Origin: Sclerodactyla briareus
Lineage: Eukaryota > Echinodermata > Holothuroidea > Dendrochirotida > Sclerodactylidae
Length of the DNA stretch: 64,000 bases
NCBI GenBank assembly: GCA_026419785.1
Contig: JAODTK010001444.1
Coordinates: 124,001 to 188,000 of the forward strand
Direction: 5' to 3'
Shown: positions 23,267 to 34,560 of the stretch, in pieces
Numbering within the stretch: the stretch's first letter is position 1
Layout of the letters: each line of letters begins with the position of its first letter
Notes under the pieces: generated by a model
Seen by the model: only the letters and a program-made list of their open reading frames with translations
What the model was told of the DNA's origin: nothing
Database searches by the model: none
Made by a program: the position numbers and the translations under genes

Positions 23267-24448
23267 GCAACCTGATTATACATCTATTCATTTTGTAGGT
23301 CATGGTATTTTTTTCCTGTTTCAAATCCCGTTTATAATGTATATTTCTTTTTTTCTCCTATGTTCAGATTGTACACATGCCTCACATTGTGACTTGAAAA
23401 CTGCTAGATACACTTATGTATACATATGTAAAAGGGCTTTATTAGGAGGGAACCAACTGTATTATGACCATGCTAGTGAGGTTGCATTTTCAATCAGTCA
23501 AACTGTGGCCCAAACCCAAAGACAATGGTACCCTTTAAAGAACAACAGACCCTTGGCCACTGGCTGTGCCATGCAGTATATGGATAAGTCATATCCTGAA
23601 ACACTGAGTGATCTCAAGGTATATCAAGGTTTTAGGGCTGTGCCAAGCTGCTGTCGCCGGCCGCTACTGGAATCTTTTAGGATTCTGCGCATAACTCTTC
23701 ACTGCTTTTATTTTGATTGATTTAGAACTTGTACACATGCTCAACCTTGTGAATCCTGAGGTTCGAGGTGGGCATACTGCAAATACAGAGTTAGAGTCTG
23801 ATTTACATGAAAATTGTGGGTGGTGACAGAACAGGGTCAATTTTTTGTTAGTTGGGGCTTACCATTAACTTTGAATGGCTTCAAATGAACTCGTGGATGT
23901 GGACTGCTGTGAGTCCTTAATAACTGAAGGTCATCTGAAGGTCACAGCAGGTTAAATTTGCTAATTTTATGCAATTCTTCTAATTTGCTGTATTTTAAAA
24001 AAAAACCAAACTTGGAGAATGTTGAGCAACAAGTTGCTCTGAACAAATGTAGGTCATTTCAAGTTACGGATGCCTATAAATGGACTTGATTTAATTAAAT
24101 GTTCTTCCTCTAGTAATGAGGTCCACAAGTAATGTCCTGCAGGATATCATGTCTATGGTTTTAACCCGCCCTGCACTAGCCTCATTCTACATTGACATAT
24201 CATTGTGACCATAGCCATAATCGATATTGTCACACTAGATGATTTTCCTTATATTGCTATGCAGAACAACGCCGCTGTTGATTTTGCGCCAGTTGTTACC
24301 AGACGACATGCGATCTTATAATCTGTATGTTACCTACCTGCTCCGTCTTTCCAACTGAAACTGCCTCATCGGATGTGGGAACGATGCACCCGCGTACCCA
24401 ACAGAGGATCAGAAACGTGAAGAGGAAAGGACCATGTTGAATTCATTG
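23267..24448. other. Non-coding stretch, no gene seen
   Basis: The plus-strand frame 23337-23720 (127 codons) shows no known domain and no flanking splice evidence. The remainder is AT-rich sequence without recognised features. Confidence 0.5.
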
Positions 24449-25235
24449 CTGTATGGAGAACACAGAACATTACTTGTGTTACAACTGTATTAACATGTAT
24501 GTTGCATGCGGACTTAATACTGTATGGATAAACACAGAACATTACTTGTGTTACAACTGTATTAACATGTATGTTGCATGCTGACTTCATACTGTATGGA
24601 TAAACACAGAACATTACTTGTGTTACAACTGTATTATCATGTATGTTGCATGCTGAATTCATTCTGTATACAGAAACACAGAACATTACTTGGGTTATAA
24701 CTGTATTATCATGTATGTTGCATGCTGAATTCAATCTGTATGGAGAAACACAGAATATTACTTGGGTTATAACTGTATTATCATGTATGTTGCATGCTGA
24801 ATTCATTCTGTATACAGAAACACAGAACATTACTTGGGTTATAACTGTATTATCATGTATGTTGCATGCTGAATTCATTCTGTATGGAGAACACAGAACA
24901 TTACTTGGGTTATAACTGTATTATCATGCTGGATTCTTACTGTATGGAGTAGAACAGAACAGAGTGAACAATACTTGTTTATATTTTGTGTTGTTGTCTA
25001 TTTATTTTCTTTGAACCACCACTATTAAACACAGAGAATTTATTCACTCTTGTTACATGTCATGATGAATTATGCCTGTATGGAGACACACACAAACACT
25101 GTATCATCATGGATAGTCCATTCCAAAGGTTGTTCTGTGTGGACGATTACTACTTTACTTGTCACACCTGTATTATCACTGTATTTACATGTTAATAACT
25201 TCTGCTCTGCATGGAGAAACACAGACCAAAGTAAG
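24449..25235. repeat. 72-bp minisatellite, ~7 good copies plus decayed tail
   Basis: The CTGTATGG/CTGTATAC word that marks each unit recurs at 24449, 24520, 24592, 24664, 24736, 24808, 24880 and 24940 (spacing 71-72 bases, the last 60). Every unit carries AACACAGAACATTACTTG, ACTGTATTA(T/A)CATGTATG and TTGCATGCTGA. Further degenerate units continue to about 25235 (near 25078 and 25201). Because 72 is divisible by three, the repeat reads open on both strands: a 170-codon minus frame at 24366-24878 and a 90-codon plus frame. These are repeat translations with no support as proteins. Alternating TATACAG and TATGGAG variants suggest a two-unit higher-order pattern in the middle. Confidence 0.95.
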
Positions 25236-25489
25236 ATTTGAATCAAGTTTAACACCCCAATTCATAATTGTCTGAAGTGTGCGCAGTATCCCAGGAGCTC
25301 ATGGGCAGACACTGGCCGATTCTAGCCTCACTTTCAAGTATATAGTGTCCAGAGCTCAATGGGGCCGGTGTGCTAGACACCTACTCTCAGGACCACCATT
25401 TGACATCTTCATCTGATAGACATGAGCACAGTTTTCAGCTACGTTCCCTCCACAGAATGAGCAAGGTGAAATGTGGTATCGGATGTTGG

Positions 25490-25556
25490 CATCAAGGCCT
25501 AAACCAGGGACCTCTGTTACCGCAGTCAGACATCTGCCACCTCACGGCCCTAGTGA
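25490..25556 (-). mobile_element. tRNA-derived SINE fragment
   Basis: Read on the minus strand, the interval runs GCCGTGAGGTGGCAGATG (A-box-like), GTCTGACTGCGGTAACAGAG (anticodon-arm-like), then GGTCCCTGGTTTAGGCC (B-box-like; tRNA B box is GGTTCRANNCC). The order and spacing fit a tRNA-derived SINE head. It is too diverged for a functional tRNA: the acceptor stem is not complementary and the B box is altered. The 3' body and tail were not delimited. Confidence 0.55.
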
Positions 25557-25584
25557 AAACTTTCACCAGAGTGAAAGGTACATT

Positions 25585-25920
25585 AGGGTTCCCAGCATCC
25601 CAAGAGAATAGGATAATTTTATGATATTTCCATGATTTTTGAAATTTCAATATTCCAGGATGATGATGCACTACTCACTTTTGGCTTTTTAGTGCTGAGA
25701 TGCTTTCACGTTCTGATCACAACCACCTATGGTGTAAGCACACTATAAAGGAGCCACCATAGCCATCACTTATTATGTGTGTGTTTGGCCAATCAAAATT
25801 CCATGGGTTATCCAGGATTTGAAGCATTTTGCCTCAATTCCATGACTTTTCCAGGATTTAAAGCCTCTTCTTCAAATTTCTATGACTTTTCCAGGTTTCC
25901 TAGTAACAGCTGGGAACCCT
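25585..25920. mobile_element. hAT-like MITE with AGGGTTCCCAGC termini
   Basis: AGGGTTCCCAGC at 25585-25596 is the exact reverse complement of GCTGGGAACCCT at 25909-25920. The 336-bp interior is non-coding and carries repeated TTCCATGACTTTTCCAGG phrases near its right end. (C)AGGG-type ends are common among hAT MITEs. I could not confirm an 8-bp target duplication, so the superfamily is a guess. Confidence 0.6.
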
Positions 25921-25927
25921 GTATAGT

Positions 25928-26404
25928 ACTTGTGTGTTACAAATACAACCATGTAGATATAGTTAACATGCTGATTATATTAACCTCGCAATCCTGTTGG
26001 TGTTTGAGATATTATGGTTTTGGGGATATTGTCCACAGCCTCAGCCGCCACCGGAAACGTTAGACGTTGGCACAATAACTGTTAACTTTGACTCTTTATC
26101 AGATTGATCTGAAACTGAAAAAATCTCAGATGGATTCGAAAGTGGAGGTCAAATGGACTAAATGAGGTCCACAAAAGTAATTGTCTGTGGGATATACACG
26201 TTGATGGTTTATCCGCCTGGACATATATTTTGAGAACAATTTTGTAACTTTTCATTCGGATCCCACCTAAAGTTCCATTTGTTACAGGGTTTTCAAAGTA
26301 CACGTTTTATATCGGCTTGTATCATAGGGGACCTGTAGTTCCCCCCTGTGATGTCACAAGGCCAAACTTGCAATAAGTGATTGCACCTTATCATTGCACT
26401 CGGA
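25928..26404. other. Short spacer, no gene
   Basis: AT-rich sequence between two MITEs. The minus frame at 26082-26303 has no domain. Nothing else seen. Confidence 0.5.
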
Positions 26405-26406
26405 TA

Positions 26407-26677
26407 AAGGCGCTTTCACACCGGGCGCGACGCAACGCGGCGGAACGCGATGTGATAAAAAGGTGGCAGGACCTTCACACCGGCGGGCGATGTTTTTAAA
26501 TATCGCTCGCGACACTCGGCGACAAGCGACAAAAAGTTGAAATTATTTCAACTCAAAAAAATTGTGTCGCGCCGCATCGCGTCGCGTGCCGGTATGAAAG
26601 GGCTAACTAATCTTATTGTTTTCAACTTTTTCATCGCGTCCTGTCGCGTCGCGTCGCGCCCTGTGTGAAAGCGCCTT
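26407..26677. mobile_element. 271-bp MITE with ~28-bp TIRs, TA-flanked
   Basis: The left end AAGGCGCTTTCACACCGGG and continuation CGCGACGC match the reverse complement of the right end (AAGGCGCTTTCACACAGGG, CGCGACGC) with one mismatch. TA lies outside both ends (26405-26406 and 26678-26679), fitting a TA target duplication. Inside, a second copy of the terminus (CTTCACACCGGCGGGCGA) and its inverted partner (GTGCCGGTATGAAAG) form a nested inverted repeat, and the element is rich in CGCGTCGCG words. It has no coding capacity. TA duplication suggests a Tc1/mariner-like or similar mobiliser, but the ends do not identify which. Confidence 0.8.
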
Positions 26678-26679
26678 TA

Positions 26680-27581
26680 GCTGAAATTTCATATGGAGTT
26701 TGTTTGGCAGCCAAAATGTAACAAACAGATAGTACTAAAAGTTCACATCCCCATTGTTCTTTAATAATGAAATAGTCATGTGGTTTGAAACCAGGGAATG
26801 GCAACGAACTTGACTGTGTCTACGAAGAAACGGAAAATCTCTCAACAAGAGATCAGTCTGCTGATGAGGAGACTTGGCTGGTATGGACATTTCAAGGCCA
26901 ATGATGAATGGATTATTAGGAGGGGACCGACCTGCAGATCGCTGAACAGCACTCTGACACAGGTTGCACAGGGTCTGGAAGTGGGGGGGGGGGGTTCAGT
27001 CATCAAATGTCCTCCAGCCCCCCCCTCACAAAAAAAAAAAAAAATATTGTCCACAACCTTTAAAGCTCCATTCAGCCGTTGAATTATTCGAGAAAATAAG
27101 CATCAATGATGCCTTTTTGCAAAACTCATATAGAAGAATTTCAGTCAAAATTACAGCACGCAAATCCATTCTAGTTTGGAGACGCATGGTGATCAGCAGT
27201 CTGTGAAAGCGGCCCGCCATAACAAATATATTTGTTTCACCGCCAGGGAATCTATTTTACAGATGGAAAAGGCATTTCCACCAATGATGAGGGATCCCAA
27301 CTTTGGGGAAAGTTAGGCTCTCCATCAGTCAAATGTGGTACTCTGCCAGATGCCTCCACATCCTAATCAGCCCCCCGCCCCCCCATGCCTGCCAAAAAAC
27401 AACAACAAAAACAGATTGACTCTAAAACCATGCTAATAGCAATGTTGAAAGACCACAATAGACTGGCGAGTAGGATTAGGTATTGAGAATTTGAGCCCAG
27501 ATCCTATCCGAAGCTGTATCACAGAGAACGCTCTGTCCGGAGGGTCCCAGGACAGTCACTACAAACTGTCTTCAAACCCAG
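26680..27581. other. Spacer with G, C and A homopolymers
   Basis: No gene. A poly-G run (about 26986-26996), a C-rich piece and a poly-A run (27031-27044) produce several overlapping small frames on both strands. A second C-rich piece lies near 27370-27383. Confidence 0.5.
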
Positions 27582-27584
27582 TTA

Positions 27585-28483
27585 AGCTGCGTTTCCATGC
27601 CACAGGGCGGGCGGACGGGCGGACGGGGGGGGGGCGGGCGTTTGGAAGACTCGTTCCATGACACGAGGGCGGCGCGGCGTTTTCTGGGAGTCAAGCACCT
27701 CTTTCACTTTAGGTGTATGCGCTATATAAGAGCCATGTGTATGTAATGACTATTATTATATTTTATCATTATTTATGTGATTATGTTATTATATTGTTAT
27801 TTTATTGTGGTTTATGTTGTCGTTGTCGTTGTCGTATGTGTTGTGTTGTTGCCGTGTTGGTTGTCGTCGTTGTTGTCGTCGTGTGGTGGTGTAGTTGGTT
27901 TGTTGTCCTTGTCGTTGTTTTCGTTGGACCGGGTTGTCAAAAATCACCGGACGCTACTAGTGTTTAAACCTAAAACACCGGTGTTCAATTTCTGAAAACC
28001 AATTGTTCTGAATGTCAACGATTACAGCCCACCATTTAAACTTCACAATTGACATGGTTTGGAGATTTTAATTAGCAAATCTTGACAGTCATGGTTTAAA
28101 CCGTAAAGATGTGTGTTCAAAAAGGTTTGTTAGCCGTTTAATTTAGACACAATCTGTATAAAATCTAATCCCTTAGTGTTTGAAACAGTTATGAAGTTGT
28201 TTTGGAAAATTATTTGAACCTAAAACTATCCTCTACTCTCCATTATCGCTTCAGCCCCGTTAAGATTGCAGGAAAATCCCCTGGAATTGATTGCGAAATA
28301 CCACGGGGACGGAACACGCGGGCGGGCGGAAGAAAAAATCGTAGTACATGACGATTCAGAGAAAACGCCCGCCCGTTCGCCCGCCGCCCGCCCCGCCCGG
28401 TCGCGTGCATGTAGACGGCTCAGTTGAAAATAACGATGAGCGATGAGGACGCCCGCCCGCCCCGCGTGCATGGAAAAGCGGCC
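27585..28483. mobile_element. 0.9-kb PIF/Harbinger-like element with TTA TSD
   Basis: The plus-strand left end (AGCTGCGTTTCCATGC then GGGCGGGCGG) matches the reverse complement of the right end (GGCCGCTTTTCCATGC then GGGCGGGCGG) over about 30 bases. TTA lies outside both ends (27582-27584 and 28484-28486), the 3-bp TWA duplication typical of PIF/Harbinger. The subterminal regions repeat CGCCCGCCC words in inverted orientation. The middle has an ATT-rich and then a TCG/TTG-rich low-complexity stretch (about 27750-27915) that reads as an artefactual small ORF. No transposase remnant was seen, so this is a non-autonomous copy. Confidence 0.75.
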
Positions 28484-28486
28484 TTA

Positions 28487-30494
28487 CTCACTGGAGGATT
28501 CATTCAATGGCTAAACGAACGGGATGATGGGACTACTACAGGTACTGTTACACAATGAAGCAGTGAATAGTAAACAAAGGGACTGTGTGTCTAATCGTCT
28601 GAACCCCTAACCCCCCCCCCCCCCCCCCCACCCCTCCTTATGGAGACACATTGCTAGTACAGCAACAGTAACATTACATACATGTACAATGGTTTATTTC
28701 AGACAAAAAATACTTACCCTATTGCATTTTGTACATAGCTCATTACCTGCATGAACACAGCGGTAGTATTGGAAATGCTGCAGAGTGAATGGTCACAGTA
28801 GCGAAACTAAATGCTTGGAAGTTGGTACTTTCTATAGTGAAAGGCTCACCTTAATCCCATGGTGCAGCAACCGGTCTTAGATGCTCATTTAACAAACAGC
28901 TCCTCTAACAGATAATACGAGATAGAACTGTTTTTGATAACCCCAAAGGAATGATGGCTACTTAATATATTACCATAACTATATTGAAATAAGGATGTGT
29001 GATTCTGTATGACATTTATGCTACCAGCATATACAGATCAGGAATATGCATGGCTGGACAGTCAATGCTTATTAATTATACCAGTAACCGAAAGGTCAGA
29101 CATCAAAACAGTCAAGCCAGGCAAAGAGCGTTTTAGAATTACAGGAGACACTACAATTGGAGCGTTGCAAAATGACGTTCACCAAAGCATTATGTAGAGG
29201 TGATATAGTTTGCCAGTTCTCTAAGAGGCATGCTCTGATTGAATTGAATTTGAATTTATGAATATTGCACTTTATTCATCTTGCAGCTGGAAGCTGAATT
29301 GCATGAAATATTACAATTAAATCAAATTAATAAACATAAAAACTTGAAATACATACAACTATCTAAAAGACAAGTCCTATCATGTGACCATTTCAAAAAC
29401 ATGTGGGACTAACTGTTGACCAGTCTACCAAAGGGGTATTAGTATAGTGGAGAGAGAGGCAGACAAACTGTTGCATGCCCTCAAATTTGAAACATTGTTG
29501 TGGAGGTAGCGTGACTGAGAGGCAGTACCGTTTTTGGTGGGGAGTGGGGGGCGGGGGGGGGGGAGGGAGTGTCAATTTAGAGTGCTGGCAAACAAGCTGA
29601 TTTCTTACCCTGTCCTTGCGCGTTGTTTAGTCACAGTAGTCAAGGGTTTTTTTGAACCTAAAACTGTGTACAATATGCCTGTCACTGCATGCTTTTTCCT
29701 ATTTTGTGTAATATTACTTAATTATTGGGGCTTTCCAAGAATCAAATGGCCCCCTTAAAAAAATGAGTGGACTCAACCTCAAGTGAGGGGACCCCGACGA
29801 TGATGAACTGATGAAACAAGAAATCAGAAAACTGTTTCACGCAGCCTTCGCAGATATTCCCACTCCAGCCAATAATGCATGAACTAAAAGAAGCAAGAAA
29901 CAAAATCATAAATAAACTACCAGGTAGTTGTAGCAGGAGCTGCACTCAAACTTTAAACCCCCAAAAACCACATAATGTATCAATGCGAAGAGAGGTTTTG
30001 TATTGGAAACCACTTCCGCGCAATTCTCTACAAAGGGATGTGGAAAGTATGGCCGAAAACGAGCCTCGATATTTACGTGCCTTGCTCTCAGTAGGGATTG
30101 CAAGCCCCACCCCCTTGCTATTGCTTCTCAAATAAAAAAGTCGGGGCTATAATGTGCCTACAGTCAACATATTCATATTCCATTCAAGTCGTAGTTGATG
30201 TCGGGGGTTGAGACCTGAGTGGGAGGCAATAAAGAGTTTGTAAATCTCCCATATCCAGCATGCAGTCCCCCCCCCCACTAGCAACACCCAGTATATTGAA
30301 ATGACTTCTTCTTGTGTTACTGGGCTGTAATTACGGGCTGGAATACATTAAAATTAAGCGAGGAAAAGAACAGGTCAATTTCAAAATTTCAACAAACAGT
30401 TCTCATTTGCTGGGGTTACGGGAGCATGTGAAGAACCAAAACCTATTCAAAAAGTATTACAGGTAGAATTGATATCTCTTTTGATTGGGAAGGG
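28487..30494. other. Non-coding stretch, no gene seen
   Basis: A poly-C run (about 28611-28630) and a G-rich run (29546-29570) are present. Small overlapping frames (29009-29197, 29534-29758, 29875-30135 and their antisense partners) have no domain signature. Confidence 0.5.
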
Positions 30495-30925
30495 GGAATC
30501 AAATTACTGTTTGCCTTCAGTACTGCAGAGTCAATGTACAATGGATGGCACTTTTCACTGAAAACCATAGCCATTCTTTATCAATCTATTGAGCTACAAA
30601 ATCATTTCATAGTTGATTAGAGGAAAAATGGAACCCACACCAGATTTGAGGGCCTTTGATGCAGTTATTAAAATTGGATGACGTAATTTATAGGAGGTCG
30701 AAAAGGATATGTAGAATGAGTTTCTCTTTTCATTGGAAAAAGGGAGGAGGGAATCAAATACAAATGTTTAGTACTGCGGTTAGTGAATGTACATGAATGC
30801 ACTCTTTTCAATGGAAACATGCATAGCATTCTTATCAATTCTATTGAGCTACAAAAATCAGTCATAATGATTAGGGGAATAAGAACAGATGTGAGGGCCT
30901 TGAAGAATTAAAAATTTGGATGACC
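30495..30925 (+). repeat. Two-copy tandem duplication, ~245-255 bp period
   Basis: GGAATCAAAT at 30495 recurs at 30750. The following order of phrases (AGTACTGC, AATGTACA, ATTGAGCTACAAAA, GAGGGCCTT, TTGGATGAC) is the same in both halves. The copies are diverged by substitutions and short indels. A minus-strand 65-codon frame falls in the second copy only, so it is not conserved. Confidence 0.7.
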
Positions 30926-33900
30926 GTGGCAGATGGGATTGTACACCCCTGCTTTTGAATATCATTGAACACATAGAAGAGAAGGGGTGTTATCGCTGGT
31001 GGTGTTCATCCATGACCAATACGGCCAGGGTTCCTAATGAGCCGCACTTGGCTTCTTGAAACCCGTAGAATTCAAAATCATATCGAAACCAAGCCCCAAG
31101 GCACTTTAGTGGTTGAGGCATGCACTTGTGTTAGCAGATCAACCACCCCACCTCCCTCATTGGCCCATGTACACCATGGTAGTAGAGGCCACCTTAGGCA
31201 GATGGTGTGGCCAGATCAAAGCACCCGGGCAATGTATGGCCTGGCTAGGAATGCACTCTTGTTCCAGCAAGCCAGTGGCCACCACTGGAAAAGTAGGTAG
31301 CCATGGGGAGCTAATTCTTCGCCTACACTGGGCCAAGCTCTCTCTACAACATGCTGGAGTATTTAATGTTCCTTTCAATGCGATACGCATCATGTTCTCA
31401 GTCTGATAGGCGAGGAAACTAAGTAACCTGATGTCAATGACTAGGTGGGCATTACAAACTTGTGTAGGCTGGATTATGTCAAAGTGGTGACAATTCAAAT
31501 TGTTTGAAATGAATGAATAACCCCGTCTTCCACATGAAGTCCACATTGCCTGGCTCTGTGTTCACGGCGGATGTTGTGCAGCGCCAATCTGCCACCACTA
31601 ATGCACCTTTTATGAGTTTTGACATTTGCCCGAAAAGTGGCGTCCTAAAAAATATGAAACCATTATATTCATGATAAGAGAAGCACATGCCCAAATAGAG
31701 GCATACCTATATTTGTCTAACATTATGCTATTTTTGTGTCGAAGAATAGTAGATATTGGAGGTTAAAACAGGAATTTCGAACTAATTGTGTCATTCTTAA
31801 CGATCAGACAAACAACCAACTGTAATGTACATGATTACTTTGTTGTGTTTTTTGTAATATAGTGTGCAATACGCACGTGATCTGCATTATTTTGAGTTGG
31901 GGTGTCAACCAGGATGGGGCTTATAGGTGTCATGGATCACTATCTGCACGAAATTTGGTATCACGGTTTTTGATTAGTGGCTGCGTAAGGTGTTAGTTAG
32001 TGTTACTTGAGCAAACTGAATAGAAAGATATTCCAATATGGCCCTGAATTTACCTGATTATTTGATAATTGATCTAATAATATTGGGGAAGATCCCTAAA
32101 GTTGTCTGATAATTATTTTATAAAATTTTCAGGGCACTAACAACTCAAATAAAATACCAAAAGTTAATATTTTTCACAATGGTGAGCCTAACTGCACAGA
32201 ATTAGCAGCGCAGAGCTGCATGATTGAGTACAACAAGCACCAATCACGTTTCGAAAAAAAAATTCTTTCTGATGGCAAAAAAAATTGGATGTAAACAAGA
32301 ATTATTTCAATTAGTCTATAATATTGACTCGAAAATGATCTTCTGTGTAGCGCCGTGAGGATGGCCTTTATTTCTAACAAAAAAGAAGGACGTTTTTTGA
32401 TTGTGCAAGATTTTTACTGTTTGTATTTAGCAGAGAAATCATAACTTTTGTTGTATTCCAAGTGAATATAGCATTTCAGGTGTTGGCTAGTGTGATCCCT
32501 ATAGACCTGTGAACTCTGGCTTACAGGGGTCAACTAAAATGTTCAGCTATCCGTATCTGCGTTACTTTAGATATCCATCCATACAAGCCTTTAATGGGTA
32601 GTTGCTTTGCTCTAGAACCCAGTGTTGTTTAAGGTAAACTATGTTTTACTTGGATGGGGAGGTGATGAAGGAATTTTGGGTGGGGGTGGCGGTCTGTATG
32701 TGAGAGCCAATATCCAGACTAAAATTTGCTTTGATATTAAACTTGTGTTTGTTCAATCCTTGATTTTTTGGAGCTCAAAAACTTGTTCAGCCAATAGCCA
32801 TGGGGAAAACATTTTAGAAAAAACAAGAATAATTATAATAACCATGGTACTTTTATGTATAAGTATTATTGCTGGGGTCTGCAGCATCGAGCGTTGTGGT
32901 CTTGGGCTTGCTTCGCCCTCAGATGCAGTGGCCTCGACTACAAACATAGTTCATTTAACGTGAGACAAAGGAATGTCTGGTGAATGTAGGGCCTAATTCT
33001 CTGATGATACCCAGATAGAACGTTGAAAAGGCCTATAGGGTATTATATCTGGAGTATTTGACAAACATCGATCTAGGCCTATTAAGCATGGGAGACTATA
33101 ACTACTTTAGGACAGTGGCGAATAGGTACCTGAATGACATCCCGTCACGATGCAAATCGAACTATGCTGATAATGGAATGTAACTTGAGGAAGTTTTGTG
33201 GTCGACCAATTAAAGAGTGGGTAGTACTGAACTTAACTGGTCATAACACCATATACATACATAGGTCATGAGGGTGTATGTATGAATGGTTGACCTGTCA
33301 TAACACCCAAGAGGCTTGATTACAGGTTCTATTGAAAAAACTTAGTCATGGAAACAATCTATGATGAAAAATTACAGTAACTTTCTTGTAGAAAGTCAGT
33401 AATCCAGGCAGGCAGGTTTAACTCACTGATCCATGACCTCTCCAGGCCGAAGAGCTGGTTTTACACAATAACAATTGTTATCATTGCTGTACATCTTTTA
33501 AAATATCAGGCTGAACAAGGGAAAGGGGCCTATAGTGGTACTAAATTTACAGAATAGTATAGGGAGGCCATCACAATTACCACAATGGGGGAAATACAAC
33601 TTGGAAGGTACCCAGACCATCAGTATTGCAATTACTAATAAAGAACACCGCCCCCAACCAAAGCCCAGGGCATGCTCTCACACGTGGGATGATGTGTTCA
33701 GGCCGAGAGTTTTAGAGCGGGTTGCTCCTGTCGGAAAACCAGTGTTGCATTTTGGTTGTACCGAGGAGAAATAATGGTTGTCGGGCAAGTTACCAGGTTC
33801 AAGATTGAGCGGCTCTCTCTGTTTCTGCTGCTTTTTTTTTAATGTGGCCAGGCTTACCACATGTTATCTGGAGGCTCTCAATGGGAGGGACCTACAACCC

Positions 33901-34370
33901 TACCACAAACCATATTCAGATGCCCATGATTTCCAAATTTACAGAACATTAATTCGCTTTCCTTGTCATTACCTAGCCATGGTTATAGGCCAGGTTTGAT
34001 AGCCACACTCTTGCAATTTGCATTGCTGTGCTCTTCATATTGGCTGCTTTCAGTCCCTGCTTTTTTCTTCTTGCTCCTTAATTGAGGAGCAATAACGCCC
34101 ATTGTTCAAAAGAGATAATAGCCCACTCACAATTTTCATCAAAAGGGGGATTTTAAATCAGGGGGGGGGTTTTTAGAAAAAAAGAACCAGCAGTTTTTTG
34201 AGACCACTGCATGACCACCGAACATTGCCACATTGCCAGGTTTTAACCAATAGGATGTGTTCCCTAAGGGGTTACAGCCCCCCTCTGGCCCAAGTCGTAA
34301 TCACGGGCTCCTCTCTCCAATCGACAGACATTGCAAAACTATTGATACATAAGTTACACTGCGATTTAGG
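30926..34370. other. Non-coding stretch, no gene seen
   Basis: No host exon recognised. Small features: an imperfect inverted repeat built on CATACATA/TATGTATG at 33246-33290, and the perfect hairpin at 34071-34092. The frames at 31113-31406/31157-31546, 32622-32963 and 33535-33774 overlap or lack domains. Confidence 0.5.
34071..34092. other. Hairpin with 8-bp perfect stem
   Basis: TTGCTCCT, a 6-base loop, then AGGAGCAA. It is short and has no clear context such as a T-run terminator. Recorded as seen. Confidence 0.5.
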
Positions 34371-34560
34371 CAGTGGAAGGGGTACCTGGGGCTTAATGCA
34401 CCCATGCCATAACATCCTGCTCCATCCCATAGCTACCTGACTGTTGCCGAAAGGGGCAAATCCTTCAACAGCGACATTTTTCTGGCCCATAGGAATGTTC
34501 TGTCCAGGCAAAATTGTATTTGTGTGGATAAATAAGAAAAAAAAAAAGATAAATTTTCAA
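34371..34560 (+). repeat. Dispersed repeat, copy A
   Basis: It shares an ordered series of words with 38591-38790: ATAGCTA(C/T), GAAAGGG, TTTTTCTGGCCCATAG, CCAGGCAAAATTGTATTT and GATAA(A)TTTTCAA(C/T)GG. Both copies are on the plus strand, about 4.2 kb apart. It is an unclassified dispersed family with no coding signature. Confidence 0.65.

Noticed and set aside
24366-24878. 170-codon minus-strand ORF with 24-residue repeats
   Set aside because: It is the 72-bp minisatellite read in frame; the plus strand is open too.
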